DNA of 64,000 nt from Rhizobium grahamii CCGE 502 (GTDB lineage Bacteria; Pseudomonadota; Alphaproteobacteria; Rhizobiales; Rhizobiaceae), in NCBI RefSeq assembly GCF_000298315.2, contig NZ_AEYE02000001.1:1-64000 (forward strand), in the 5' to 3' direction. Positions 1-8,562 of the stretch are shown here, piece after piece. The number at the start of each line of letters is the position of its first letter. Position 1 is the first letter of the stretch. The position numbers and the translations under genes are program-made. Below the pieces are notes generated by a model, which ran no database searches, was not told where the DNA came from, and was given only the letters and a program-made list of their open reading frames with translations.

Positions 1-277
1 TTTTGAATGCCATCTATCGCGCGATGGGTTTCAACCAATGCATCGGTGTAGGGCTTGCCCCCTTCTCGTGCGATGCGTACCGCGAACGTCTCGCCTTGCT
101 GCAAAACCAGATCTGCAAGGCGCAGGAGCATCGCCTTACGTTGGTGCGGCTTTAGCCACCCGCGTCGGTCTAAAAGCGTTTGTGGGCGACGGTCAGCTTG
201 CGTTCGAGAGCTGCGGCGTCGTCTGTCGGCAGATCGGCGATATGTTCGCGATCATAGGCTTGCACCACTTTGAGCAT
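1..277 (-). pseudogene. Aldehyde dehydrogenase, N-terminal fragment, frameshifted and cut by the window edge
   Basis: Read on the minus strand from an ATG at 277, with a GGAGGG ribosome site about 7 bases ahead, the frame gives MLKVVQAYDREHIADLPTDD and then a stop after KRF near 170. One frame over, the sequence continues to the edge as a typical NAD(P)-dependent aldehyde dehydrogenase N-terminus (DRRGWLKPHQRKAMLLR, then FAVRIAREGGKPYTDA and ETHRAIDGIQ). Adding one T to the TTTT run at the junction joins the halves as RFLDRRGWL. It is therefore a frameshifted gene or a homopolymer sequencing error. It is the last gene of the minus-strand redox operon, starting 17 bases after the original stop of the ABM gene. 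Family assignment rests on the conserved N-terminal pattern; the catalytic domain lies outside the window. Confidence 0.75.
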
Positions 278-294
278 GAGACCCTCCGTTCCGG

Positions 295-597
295 TTACTC
301 CCCGAGCGCGGCAGCTTCCAAGACAAGCGCCGAGCGATCCGCCAACGCCGGAACTTGGGCGAGATAGGCCTAATAGTGCTGAGTCTGGCGATGGTCGTCG
401 ACCGCCTCTGCGTCACGATAAAGCTCATCGAGCAAGTAGCGCGCGGGCATTGAGGTGTCTCGCCATATGTCCCAGCGCAAATTGCCTGGTTCCGCCCGAC
501 AATGCGGCACCAGGCCGATCAGCAACTCGCGCAGTTTATCCGCTTTGGCGGGATGCGCAGTCAGGCTGGCGGTGATTTTCACGAATGATTGCGGCAT
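295..597 (-). pseudogene. Antibiotic biosynthesis monooxygenase (ABM) family gene with internal amber codon
   Basis: The ATG at 597 has AGGAAAA ahead of it and opens a small ferredoxin-fold ABM protein (MPQSFVKITASL, EPGNLRWDIWRD, YLLDELYRD). The frame stops at a TAG at 370-372 after HRQTQHY. The same frame then carries on with AYLAQVPALADRSALVLE and ends at a TAA at 295-297. The intact paralogue at 4964-5269 has HFKNYL at this spot, so a lysine codon AAG has probably become TAG. The full length would be about 100 residues, the family norm. ABM proteins are dimeric cofactor-free quinone monooxygenases or quinol-related enzymes; the substrate here is unknown. The truncated form loses its last beta strand and helix and may be non-functional. 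Confidence 0.8.
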
Positions 598-625
598 GGT
601 GGTTTTCCTGTCTGATGTCGATGCC

Positions 626-1309
626 TCAGGCCGGGGAGGCACGGTCTCGCAAGGCCCCAAGCAGTTTCTTCCCGAGCTCCCCTGCCGAAGCGGGATTCTG
701 GCCCGTAATTAGGCGGCCATCGACGACAACATGCGGCTGCCAATTGGCAACTGACGAGTATTCCGCGCCCTCGGCTCTGAGCGCGTCCTCAAGTTCGTAA
801 GGCACGTCCTCGCGGGCATAGTCATATTCCTCTTTCTTAGAGAAGCCCGTCAGCTTTTTGCCATGGACGAACGGTTTGCCGTCTCCAACGTCTACGCCGA
901 GCAGCGCGCAGGGCCCGTGGCAAACGGCGGTCACCAGCTTGTCTGTCGTCCAGGCGCGCGCGATCGCCCGCTGCACCTCCGCATTTCGCTGAATGTCGAC
1001 CATCGGTCCCAATCCGCCGGGCACAAGGATGGCATCGTAGTCGGCGGCGTCGACCTCGCTAAGTTTCCGGCTGCGGTTCAGCCGTCGAAAGGCCTTGCTC
1101 GCGAAGAACGCCTTCTGGGCGGGGTCCTTTTCGTCATACGCGTCATAGGGCGTCCATCCGCCGGCAGGTGAGGCAAATTCCACGGCAATGCCCGCGGTGT
1201 CGAGCACATCGAACGGGTGGGCAACTTCCGCAAAGAAAAAGCCGGTTTTCCGACTCTGCGGTCCGATTACAGCTGCATTGGTGACGATGAACAGGACATG
1301 CTGGGTCAT
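626..1309 (-). CDS. DJ-1/PfpI family protein (Hsp31/glyoxalase III-like)
   Basis: This 227-residue protein has the DJ-1/PfpI class I glutamine-amidotransferase-like fold. The nucleophile elbow is AVCHGPCALL, with the reactive cysteine near residue 130, and LVPGGLGPMVD lies about 35 residues earlier. The insert TPYDAYDEKDP and the C-terminal NWQPHVVVDGRLITGQNPAS are typical of the Hsp31-like branch, whose members act as chaperones or glutathione-independent glyoxalases that clear methylglyoxal. The ATG at 1309 follows AGGAGA. It sits between the alcohol dehydrogenase gene and the damaged ABM gene on the same strand, which fits a role in handling reactive carbonyls. The exact activity is inferred from family only. 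Confidence 0.9.
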   Translation of the reverse strand: MTQHVLFIVTNAAVIGPQSRKTGFFFAEVAHPFDVLDTAGIAVEFASPAGGWTPYDAYDEKDPAQKAFFASKAFRRLNRSRKLSEVDAADYDAILVPGGLGPMVDIQRNAEVQRAIARAWTTDKLVTAVCHGPCALLGVDVGDGKPFVHGKKLTGFSKKEEYDYAREDVPYELEDALRAEGAEYSSVANWQPHVVVDGRLITGQNPASAGELGKKLLGALRDRASPA

Positions 1310-1358
1310 GATTGTCTCCTAAACATATGATTCGGCTTGGTTCTCGCAGTCCGTGCCG

Positions 1359-2414
1359 TCAGAATGTGACCACGGCACGCCCGACGATCTTGTTGTCCCG
1401 CATGAGATCGATGTATTCGTTGATATCCTTGAACGAGATCGTCTTGATCGTGTGTTGGATCTTGCCCTCGGCAGCCAGCGCCATGACCTCGATGAGATCG
1501 GCGTTGTTTCCCCAGAAGGAGCCGTGAAAGGTTTGCTCACCCGAGACGCGTGGAAACAACGGAATGTTGATCCGGTCGTCGATGAAGCCGACGTCTGCGT
1601 AGTGCCCGTTGATCGCCAGGCGCGAGAAGGCAAGCTGCATCATCTCCGTCGCGCCCGCGCAGTCGATGATCGCGTCGAACTTGTCCTGGCCGGTCGCCGT
1701 CTTAAGCTCTTTCCCGACATCTTCCGACGACTTGCCCTCGATCGCGATGACGTGGTCGGCGCCATATTTCTTGGCGACCTGGAGTTTTTCTTCGTTCCGG
1801 GCGACGGCAACGACTGGGCCGCCCGCGCCCAGCAGCTTGGCATATTGGACGGCATAGGTGCCAAGGCCGCCGATGCCGAACACGCCGACTACCTTATCGG
1901 GTCCCAGACCACCGGCATTGCGGATCTTCTTGAGCCCGCGATAAGGAGTTAGTCCGGCATCTGTCAGGGGTGCCAGTTGCTCGAACTTGAGGTGCTTGGC
2001 GACCTTGATGGCATAGCGTGCCGGCACCGGGATGTATTCGGCAAAGCCACCATAAGGACCAAACCCCGGCCAACGGACATTGGGGCAGATGTGCGTATTG
2101 CCGACCTGGCAATGCTTGCAGACGCCGTCGCCCCATCCGGGCGAGACGACGACGTGGTCACCTTCCGCAAGGCCCGAGGCCTTGGCAACGACACCGCCGA
2201 TCTTCTCGACTGTTCCGGTGATCTCATGACCAGGAATGACGGGGGGCGGAATATCGCCATAGCCCTGGAAGAAGCCATCAATAAGCAGCACGTCCGAGCG
2301 GCACATGCCGCAAGCGGCGACCTTCACGAGCACCTCGTCGGGCTGAATGCCGGGAACCTTGATGTCCTCGAGGACGAGGGGCTTCTTGTATTCAAGAATG
2401 CGCGCTGCCTTCAT
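1359..2414 (-). CDS. Zinc-dependent alcohol dehydrogenase (MDR superfamily)
   Basis: A 351-residue medium-chain dehydrogenase/reductase, the normal length. Catalytic zinc ligands are visible as C38 in CGMCRSD and H63/E64 in PGHEITG. The structural zinc site reads D96, C99, C102, C110, so the first of the usual four cysteines is an acidic residue, as in some thermostable Sulfolobus-type ADHs. The Rossmann motif GIGGLG is at 180-185. It should oxidise an alcohol, or reduce an aldehyde, with NAD(P). It follows the HbpS-like gene by 15 bases and precedes the DJ-1 gene by about 50 bases. With the downstream aldehyde dehydrogenase fragment it suggests an alcohol-to-acid oxidation route. The substrate cannot be read from sequence. 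Confidence 0.92.
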   Translation of the reverse strand: MKAARILEYKKPLVLEDIKVPGIQPDEVLVKVAACGMCRSDVLLIDGFFQGYGDIPPPVIPGHEITGTVEKIGGVVAKASGLAEGDHVVVSPGWGDGVCKHCQVGNTHICPNVRWPGFGPYGGFAEYIPVPARYAIKVAKHLKFEQLAPLTDAGLTPYRGLKKIRNAGGLGPDKVVGVFGIGGLGTYAVQYAKLLGAGGPVVAVARNEEKLQVAKKYGADHVIAIEGKSSEDVGKELKTATGQDKFDAIIDCAGATEMMQLAFSRLAINGHYADVGFIDDRINIPLFPRVSGEQTFHGSFWGNNADLIEVMALAAEGKIQHTIKTISFKDINEYIDLMRDNKIVGRAVVTF

Positions 2415-2429
2415 AACTGGTCTCCTTTG

Positions 2430-2858
2430 TCAGGTTGGATTTGTCATGATCGCGCTGGCTGCCGCCTCAGCGACCGCGATGTCCTGCTCGACCGAACCGG
2501 CGCTTGCGCCGACGGCACCGACAATCTGATCGTCGATCGTCACAGGCAAACCGCCACCGAAAATCACCACCCGGCCATCGTTGCTCTGCTCTATCCCGAA
2601 CAGCGGCGCGCCTGGCTGCGCCAATTCAGCGAGATATTCGGTCGTCTTGTTGAACATCCGAGCCGTCTTCGCCTTTCCGATGGCAAGATCGATGCTACCT
2701 TCGAGCGCGCCGTCCTGGCGCGCGAATGCGATCAGCGCGCCCCCGGCATCGACCACGGCGATGTTGTAGGGGATACCAAGCTTGGCCGCCTTGGCCTCAG
2801 CCGCCTGGAGCATCTGCTTGGCGTCCGACAAAGTCAGTGTGCTCAGCGCGCGAGGCAT
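2430..2858 (-). CDS. HbpS/GlcG family protein (DUF336 heme-binding fold)
   Basis: The start is placed at the ATG at 2858, which follows GGAGGGAGC; an upstream in-frame start at 2930 has no such site. The 142-residue protein shows the family pattern: N-terminal helix LSDAKQMLQAAEAKA, then IAVVDAGGALIAFARQDGA, a SIDLAIGKAKTA helix and a glycine-rich C-terminus (FGGGLPVTIDDQIVGAVGASAG). HbpS from Streptomyces binds heme and senses redox stress; GlcG-like members sit in many alcohol and glycolate operons with unknown roles. No signal peptide is visible. It is the first gene of the minus-strand operon reaching the left edge. A short stretch of this family is also fused to the RND pump at 40242. 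Confidence 0.85.
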   Translation of the reverse strand: MPRALSTLTLSDAKQMLQAAEAKAAKLGIPYNIAVVDAGGALIAFARQDGALEGSIDLAIGKAKTARMFNKTTEYLAELAQPGAPLFGIEQSNDGRVVIFGGGLPVTIDDQIVGAVGASAGSVEQDIAVAEAAASAIMTNPT

Positions 2859-3441
2859 GCTCCCTCCTCGATCCGATGGTTCTCGACCAATCCGGTCCAG
2901 GCGCAAGCAGGCATGGCCGCCAAGGACCACCGAAAGCTCGAACCCGCTCAGTGCTGTCGGGCCGTAACCTGTCGGATTTCGCTATCCACCCGGCCCACCA
3001 CATTGGTAGCATCGCTCAAGGATGGTCGCCGGTTAAAAGAGGTGAATCTTCTGTCGTGAGGATATCAGGCTTGATCGGCAAGGAATGGACGCAAACCCGA
3101 GCGGCGTTGCCGAACCTGTTCGTCGAGGGAAGCGACCTCAAGATCAAATAGCGCGACCCTGCGCCGCGCGCTCTGGGCAAGCGGCAACATCGTCAATCAA
3201 GGTCGGTTGGGATGCCGCAGTGCGCCTTCATCTCTGTCTTCGACATGGTAGTCGTCGTATCCAAGAGGCGGACATTGCGGAGACAGCACGGTTCTCATCC
3301 GATCGGCCGCCTTCCAATAGGTTCCGCCGATGTTACGACTGTGGTCAATCGTACATGAGTTGCTGACAGAGATGGATTGCGCATGCACTTTTGCGCAGCG
3401 ATTCGGTTGCCGAACGACTGGTTTCGACGAAGGAAGCCTTT
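2859..3441. other. Divergent intergenic region between the redox operon and the MFS gene
   Basis: About 580 bases between the divergent HbpS-like gene (minus) and the MFS gene (plus). Frames of 60-140 codons exist here, but none has a recognisable domain or a convincing ribosome site, so I call none coding. Promoters for both directions presumably lie here. I saw no strong palindrome and no clear -35/-10 pair that I would defend. Confidence 0.4.
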
Positions 3442-4665
3442 ATGAAGGGAACGGACTTCTCCGAGTTCACGAGCGGCTGGCGGATCGTTCTAGCCAGCCT
3501 ACTTGGAACGGCTTTTGGCTTGCCTGCCATCCCGTTCTACACGGTCGGCGTCTTCGCGCCGATTTTCGCGAGAGAATTCGGCTGGTCGTTCGCGACAATT
3601 TTTGGCGGCCTGTCGTTGTTGGCCGCCTCAGTTCTGGCGATCGGGCCATTCTTCGCGATGTTGATCGACAGGTTGGGAGTGCGCCTGGTGGCGTCAACCT
3701 CGTTGTCGTGCCTAGGCCTGAGCTATATGACGCTTGCGGCATCAAGTGGCTCGATCGGTCAATATTATCTCTCGTGGCTGGCCATCGCGATTTTCGGGTT
3801 GGGGGCGACGCCGGTCGTCTTCACGCGGGTGATCAACAGTGCGTTCGAGGAGCGTCGGGGTCTTGCCCTTGGCATCGCGCTGTCCGGCGCAGGCCTGTTC
3901 GCCTTCGTGGTGAAGCCGCTGGCTCAATTGCTGATCGAGACCGGCGGTTGGCGTATCGCGATCCTCATAGTGGGCGCCATGCCGATCCTCATAGCTTGTC
4001 CGATGGTTCTGTGGGGCTTTGCCGGATTGCGTAGCAGGAATGTCGACGCTCGACCGGCGCCAGGCAAAGCGTTGGAAGGCATGACCGCACGCGAGGCCTT
4101 TCACTCGCGCTCGTTCTGGCTTCTGGCAATCGTCTTCATTCCGATGTCCCTTGCCGTCGCGGCTCCGCTCCCCAACATTGAAAACATCCTTCGTTCGCTG
4201 CGGCTTTCGCCGACGGAAGTTGTCCAACTCGCCTCGCTTGTCGGAATAGCGGCCGTGACCGGTCGACTGATTGGCGGCGTTTTGGTCGACAGGTTCTGGG
4301 CGCCCGCGGTTGGCACGGTCATATTGACGCTCGGCGCTGTTGCCTGCTTCATCCTTTCGCTGGACGATGTAGGCTTCTCCATGGCTTGCATCGCCATCCT
4401 ATTACTCGGCCTGGTATCTGGAGTGGAATTCGACCTGATGGCCTATCTGGTTTCCCGCTATCTCGGGATGCGGAGCTACGCCACGACCTATGCGACACTA
4501 TACGGCATCTTCGTGGTAGGCGCTTTCGTGGGTCCTAGCCTGTTTGGCTACGCGTTCGATAACACGGGCACCTATTCGGGCATCCTCAAAGCCTGTGCGG
4601 TGCTGCTCATCGGTGGCGCGACAGTGGTTCTTTTCCTGGGGCCTTATCCGGCCCGGAGAACCTAG
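3442..4665 (+). CDS. MFS transporter
   Basis: The ATG at 3442 follows AGGAAG and gives a 407-residue major facilitator protein; a frame start at 3391 lacks a ribosome site. Twelve hydrophobic segments can be followed. The loop after TM2 reads DRLGVRL, a relaxed form of the MFS A-motif, and a matching DRFWAP lies in the second half, with a hydrophilic central loop around RSRNVDARPAPGKALEG. It resembles the monocarboxylate/oxalate-formate antiporter-like branch, but the substrate is unknown. It heads a plus-strand group with the small exported peptide frame and the intact ABM gene, and may export or import the compound handled by the divergent redox operon. Confidence 0.88.
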   Translation: MKGTDFSEFTSGWRIVLASLLGTAFGLPAIPFYTVGVFAPIFAREFGWSFATIFGGLSLLAASVLAIGPFFAMLIDRLGVRLVASTSLSCLGLSYMTLAASSGSIGQYYLSWLAIAIFGLGATPVVFTRVINSAFEERRGLALGIALSGAGLFAFVVKPLAQLLIETGGWRIAILIVGAMPILIACPMVLWGFAGLRSRNVDARPAPGKALEGMTAREAFHSRSFWLLAIVFIPMSLAVAAPLPNIENILRSLRLSPTEVVQLASLVGIAAVTGRLIGGVLVDRFWAPAVGTVILTLGAVACFILSLDDVGFSMACIAILLLGLVSGVEFDLMAYLVSRYLGMRSYATTYATLYGIFVVGAFVGPSLFGYAFDNTGTYSGILKACAVLLIGGATVVLFLGPYPARRT

Positions 4666-4824
4666 GCATTCGCCTGGCACCAGCGGCCGATCCAGGCTGT
4701 TGCGTAGCCACTTCGGTTTTTACGTCTTTTAACCAGCCGATCCGCAACCCTCACGATATCATCTCGGCAAATTTCCCGAACGGCCGGCATCGGTCCGCCG
4801 GCGAGACATCAGGAGTTTGACACG

Positions 4825-4951
4825 ATGAAACGCTCAATCTGGATATTGCTCGCTGCCATCACCGCTTTCGCTCCAGTCGCCTCTGTTGCCGCCGAAAAAC
4901 CAGTCGCACGCCAGAGAGGTCGCAGCCTTCATCGAAACTGCCGATAAATAG
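4825..4951 (+). pseudogene. Small exported peptide gene, probably frameshifted
   Basis: The ATG at 4825 has AGGAG nine bases ahead and encodes a clear Sec-type signal sequence (MKRSIWILLAAITAF, then a VASVAA cleavage region). The frame as written runs to a TAA at 4945-4947, ending in an unlikely Arg-rich tail. If one A is removed from the GAAAAAC run near 4895, the frame becomes ENQSHAREVAAFIETADK and ends at a TAG at 4949-4951, 12 bases before the ABM start. That tail looks more protein-like. I read this as a 41-residue secreted peptide with a one-base slip, or as a remnant. No family recognised. Confidence 0.45.
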
Positions 4952-4963
4952 CGGAACCGGATC

Positions 4964-5269
4964 ATGCCCTACGTCAAGATCATGGCCACCTTGCTTGCCA
5001 AGCCCGGCAAAGCCGAAGAACTCGAGACGCTGCTCTTTGCTATGGCGCCCGACTGCAGGATGGAGCCGGGCAATCTGCGATGGGATGTCTGGCGGGATCA
5101 GGCGAAAGCCGACCGCTACATTCTCGATGAACTCTATATCGACAACGCCGCGGCAGCGGCGCACCGCGCGACGCCGCATTTCAAGAATTACCTGTCCAGA
5201 ATCCATGACCTCGCCGAGCGGACCGCCTTTGTCCTCGACCCGGTTCTGGTTGCGAACAAGAATGGTTAG
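4964..5269 (+). CDS. Antibiotic biosynthesis monooxygenase (ABM) family protein
   Basis: A 101-residue ABM-domain protein (MPYVKIMATLL, EPGNLRWDVWRD, YILDELYIDNAAAAAH, HFKNYLSRI). It is a close paralogue of the amber-interrupted gene at 295-597, sharing EPGNLRWD and the ending pattern. Family members form dimers with a ferredoxin-like fold and oxidise quinol-like or small reactive metabolites without a cofactor, or serve as stress proteins (YgiN type). It lies downstream of the MFS gene in the same direction and ends nine bases from the convergent STAND regulator gene. If the left copy is dead, this copy may supply the function. Confidence 0.88.
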   Translation: MPYVKIMATLLAKPGKAEELETLLFAMAPDCRMEPGNLRWDVWRDQAKADRYILDELYIDNAAAAAHRATPHFKNYLSRIHDLAERTAFVLDPVLVANKNG

Positions 5270-5278
5270 GTTCAAGAG

Positions 5279-8149
5279 TCAATCAGGATAGGTGTTCTGC
5301 CGGAGAGCTTCGAGAAGTTGACGCGCCTTTACCACGTTCCCGCAGGGCAATAGGTCATCGAATTCGGCGCAAACGGGCGACAGCAGTTCTGCCGCTGCCG
5401 CGTGCCGGTCGGCCTCCACCCATAGTTCCGCTAACGCCGTCGACGCCCGAAGCTGGAAGAAAAGCGCACCGCTTTCCCTTGCGGTTTCCGCCGCGAGCAG
5501 CAGCGTTTCCGAGGCGCCCGACAGGTCGCCATCCAGCCGCTGCAGCATTCCGCGCACGCGCAGTAGCTCCGGTCGGGACCAGTGTTCGCCCTGCCGATCG
5601 GCGCGGTCGAAAGCGGCGCTCAGGCAGTCGCGGGCCAGCGCGATGCGGCCGTCGCGCAAGGCAGCTTCGGCGAGAATGGCGAGATAGAACGGCACCCGAA
5701 CAAGGAAGTTGCTGGCGACGAGTTGCTCAATTCCGAGGTGCATCGTGTCGACCCCTTCGGGGTCGCCTTCCATGCTCCCAACGACGCCATGGTAGAAAAG
5801 ACAGACCGGTCGCCAGATCGCGATTTCGCGCAAGGTAAGATTGCGGGCAAGCGCTGCGACATGCAGGCGTGCAATTTCGGTATCACCGGACCACACGGCG
5901 ATAGGTAGGGCGGCCTGTGCCAGGGCGTTGGAATGCGAGACCGTATGGTTGAGTGCGAGACTATGGTCGAGCGCGTCCCGCAGTGCCGCCGTCGCCTCAG
6001 CGCGATCTCCCGCCACCCAGGCTGTCATCGCCAATGCCACCCGGACCGACACGAATCGGTCCATCTGAAAGCGGGCGACGGCCGAGCGCTTGGCGGTGGT
6101 GGCATTGTCGTGCGCGAGTCGCTTCAGGTCGCAGTGCGAGCGCTTTACATCACCGCGATAGAAGACGGCCGTCAGCCTGACCCGTTCTCCCTCCACGATA
6201 GCCAGACGTTCATCCTCCCCGCATGCAAGTTTGGCAAACTGCTCAAGCGTCGCGATCGCCTGCCTGTGCCGCCCAGTGAAGCTCTGCAATATGCCGAGGC
6301 CCCACAAAGTTCGAAGCTGATAATCGATATTGTCGATCTCGCGCGCCAGTCGGTTGGCCTCCGCCCAAGCCGCGTCGGCTTCGGGCCCGAGATGATCGGA
6401 GAAATTGAGACCTGAGGCATAGGACGCGATGAGCTTCATCCTGACAGCGGGATCGCAGCGCGACAGCGCTTCCGTGTTTTGCAGCGCGCGCTCGACAAAT
6501 CGCCGGCTTTCAGCGACGGTCGACAATTCGTCCCAAAGCGGAATTGCTGCGGCGGTAAGGCGCACGCCCACCTCCGGTTCGGCGCCTTTGCCAAAACTCC
6601 AGTTGATCGCCTCGCGCAAGTCGTTTGTTCGATGTGCGTAGCAAGCGGTCCATTCGTTCCTGGGCCTCCAGGGCCACTCCGCCTCAGCTTGCTCGAACAG
6701 ACGGAGAAGGTAGCGCGCATGGCGCGACCGGGCGTCTGCGGCTTCTCCGCTCCTGTCCAACTGCTCCGCCGCGAAGCTGCGGGTGCTATCGAGCAGCCGA
6801 TAGCGTAGCCTTTCGACGTCGTGCGCGGCCGACAAAAGCGATTTCGCCGCGAGGCTTTCCGTGCAAGTCGCAATCTCCTCGATGCCTCGGTCGGTGTAGT
6901 CGGCCACGCCGATGACATCGGAGAGAGAGAAGCCTGCCGAAAACACCGATAGGAGGCGCAAAAGTTTGGCCTCATCCTTGGACAGGAGCTGATAGCTCCA
7001 CTCCAAGGTGGCGATCAGGGTCTGGTGTCGTGGCGGGGTCGCCGCAGAGTTGGCGACAAGTGGCTCGAAACTGTGTTCGAGCAGAACAAGCAGGGTTGTC
7101 GGTTTCAATAGCGGCAGCCGCGATGCGGCGAGCTCGATTGCAAGCGCAACACCGTCCAGACGTCGGCATATGGCTGCCACCACTGGCGCGTCGGCATCAT
7201 CGAGTTGGTACCCGCAGGCTTCGTTGACGCGTTGAACAAAGAGCTGGACAGCGGGGAAGGTCAGGGCATCCGTCCGGTTCTCTCCGCGGTGTTCGTCTGG
7301 ATAGCGGAGCGGAGACAGGCGATAGACGCTCTCCGACCGTGATCGAAGTGGCTCCCGGCTTGTGGCGATGATGTGAAGGCCCGGAAGCGCAAGCGTAAGG
7401 TGTTCCGCGATCGCCGACGCGGTGCTGAGAACATGCTCGCAGTTGTCCAGCACGAGCAGCATTTCGTGACTGCGCAATGCCTCGACGATCCCGGCAAGCG
7501 TATTCGCCCATCTGCCGCCGATGCCCAGCGACGTCGCTATCGTCACCTCCACAAGCTGGGGATCGCCGATGACGGCAAGATCCACAAAACAGACACCGTC
7601 CCGATAGTTGTCCAGAAGGCTTTTTGCCATGGCGACAGCGACAGTCGTCTTGCCGACTCCCGCTGGTCCGACAACGGTTACCAGTCGGCTTTCCGGTAGC
7701 CTGGCGACGAGTTCCGCAACGACGTCGTGGCGACCGACAAGTTGCGGCAGGCGGGGCAACTGGCGGATGAAAGCGTTGGCCGGATCGAAGGAGAGGTGCG
7801 GCTGGTCTCCACCATAGATGCGCAGGGGCGCAACGAAGCGGTAGCCGCGGCCGGTCACGGTGGCAATGCACGATCGGCCTGAAGGCGCTTGTGGAAGCGC
7901 ACGGCGAAGCGCGGCGATGTTGACTTTCAGGTTGCTCTCATGAACGAAAGTGTTCGGCCAGGCGAAGCTCATCAGCTCGTCCTTGCCGACGACTTCCCCC
8001 GCACGGCTGACGAGCAATTGGAGCAGATCGAGAGCCCGGCTTCCCACACGCAAAGGGTTGTCGCGAAGCATCAGCACTTGACGGTCCGGAATGAACCGAT
8101 AGTCACCAAAGCAATATGTCTTGCCGTCTGATTTGCCGGATCGTTCCAT
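5279..8149 (-). CDS. Winged-helix / STAND ATPase / TPR-like transcriptional regulator
   Basis: A 956-residue regulator. Residues 12-108 form an OmpR/PhoB-type winged helix (ALDLLQLLVSRAGEVVGKDEL, then TVTGRGYRFVAP). Residues 135-400 form an NB-ARC/STAND ATPase with Walker A GPAGVGKTT at 161-169 and Walker B LLVLDNCEH near 231-239, followed by a TSREPL sensor motif. The rest is alpha-helical and TPR-like. Such proteins are thought to switch on ATP and ligand binding to the C-terminal superhelix, but few have known inducers. The ATG at 8149 follows GAGAGCGC. It is convergent with the ABM gene and divergent from the sugar operon, so it could control the MFS/ABM cluster, the sugar operon or neither. 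Confidence 0.9.
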   Translation of the reverse strand: MERSGKSDGKTYCFGDYRFIPDRQVLMLRDNPLRVGSRALDLLQLLVSRAGEVVGKDELMSFAWPNTFVHESNLKVNIAALRRALPQAPSGRSCIATVTGRGYRFVAPLRIYGGDQPHLSFDPANAFIRQLPRLPQLVGRHDVVAELVARLPESRLVTVVGPAGVGKTTVAVAMAKSLLDNYRDGVCFVDLAVIGDPQLVEVTIATSLGIGGRWANTLAGIVEALRSHEMLLVLDNCEHVLSTASAIAEHLTLALPGLHIIATSREPLRSRSESVYRLSPLRYPDEHRGENRTDALTFPAVQLFVQRVNEACGYQLDDADAPVVAAICRRLDGVALAIELAASRLPLLKPTTLLVLLEHSFEPLVANSAATPPRHQTLIATLEWSYQLLSKDEAKLLRLLSVFSAGFSLSDVIGVADYTDRGIEEIATCTESLAAKSLLSAAHDVERLRYRLLDSTRSFAAEQLDRSGEAADARSRHARYLLRLFEQAEAEWPWRPRNEWTACYAHRTNDLREAINWSFGKGAEPEVGVRLTAAAIPLWDELSTVAESRRFVERALQNTEALSRCDPAVRMKLIASYASGLNFSDHLGPEADAAWAEANRLAREIDNIDYQLRTLWGLGILQSFTGRHRQAIATLEQFAKLACGEDERLAIVEGERVRLTAVFYRGDVKRSHCDLKRLAHDNATTAKRSAVARFQMDRFVSVRVALAMTAWVAGDRAEATAALRDALDHSLALNHTVSHSNALAQAALPIAVWSGDTEIARLHVAALARNLTLREIAIWRPVCLFYHGVVGSMEGDPEGVDTMHLGIEQLVASNFLVRVPFYLAILAEAALRDGRIALARDCLSAAFDRADRQGEHWSRPELLRVRGMLQRLDGDLSGASETLLLAAETARESGALFFQLRASTALAELWVEADRHAAAAELLSPVCAEFDDLLPCGNVVKARQLLEALRQNTYPD

Positions 8150-8416
8150 GCGCTCTCAGATGATTTCGCTGTGAACGTGCTGTCATGAGTTGCGCCGAAC
8201 GAATTCAAGGCTCAAACTGGCGCTTGCCAGCGAATTTAGCCGCTTTTCGCGCCAGCGTCACCCACCCGTGTCAGCTCAACAAGTGAAGACGTTCATCATG
8301 GCTGATGGCACGATCACGCTGCACTCAGGAAACAATAACACCTCGCGGTACAGCGCTTGTATTGCTGGACCTGTTGCGCCGCAGTCGTCGCAATAATGAT
8401 CTGAAATATATTTCAC

Positions 8417-8439
8417 TGCATGAATTATATTGACATGCA
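8417..8439. promoter_or_regulatory. Palindromic operator candidate before the sugar operon
   Basis: TGCATG, 11 bases, CATGCA: a perfect 6-base inverted repeat that overlaps a TTGACA box. Position and symmetry suit a repressor such as the SorC-family protein encoded within the operon at 12293. The link to that protein is inferred. Confidence 0.5.
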
Positions 8440-8458
8440 TTTTGTCTTCGCCTTTATT
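8430..8458 (+). promoter_or_regulatory. Sigma-70-type promoter candidate for the sugar operon
   Basis: TTGACA at 8430-8435 and TTTATT at 8453-8458, 17 bases apart, about 105 bases before the TTG start of the binding-protein gene. The -35 box is perfect and the -10 box is weak. The region around it is AT-rich compared with its surroundings. Confidence 0.45.
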
Positions 8459-8562
8459 GTTCTCATCGAACTTCGAGGAGGAAGTTCGGTTTCAACGCGA
8501 TCAGCGGCGTCGGTTTGACGCCCTCGGGCTTTTGGGAGGGGCTTCGGCCTCGAGGAGGAATC

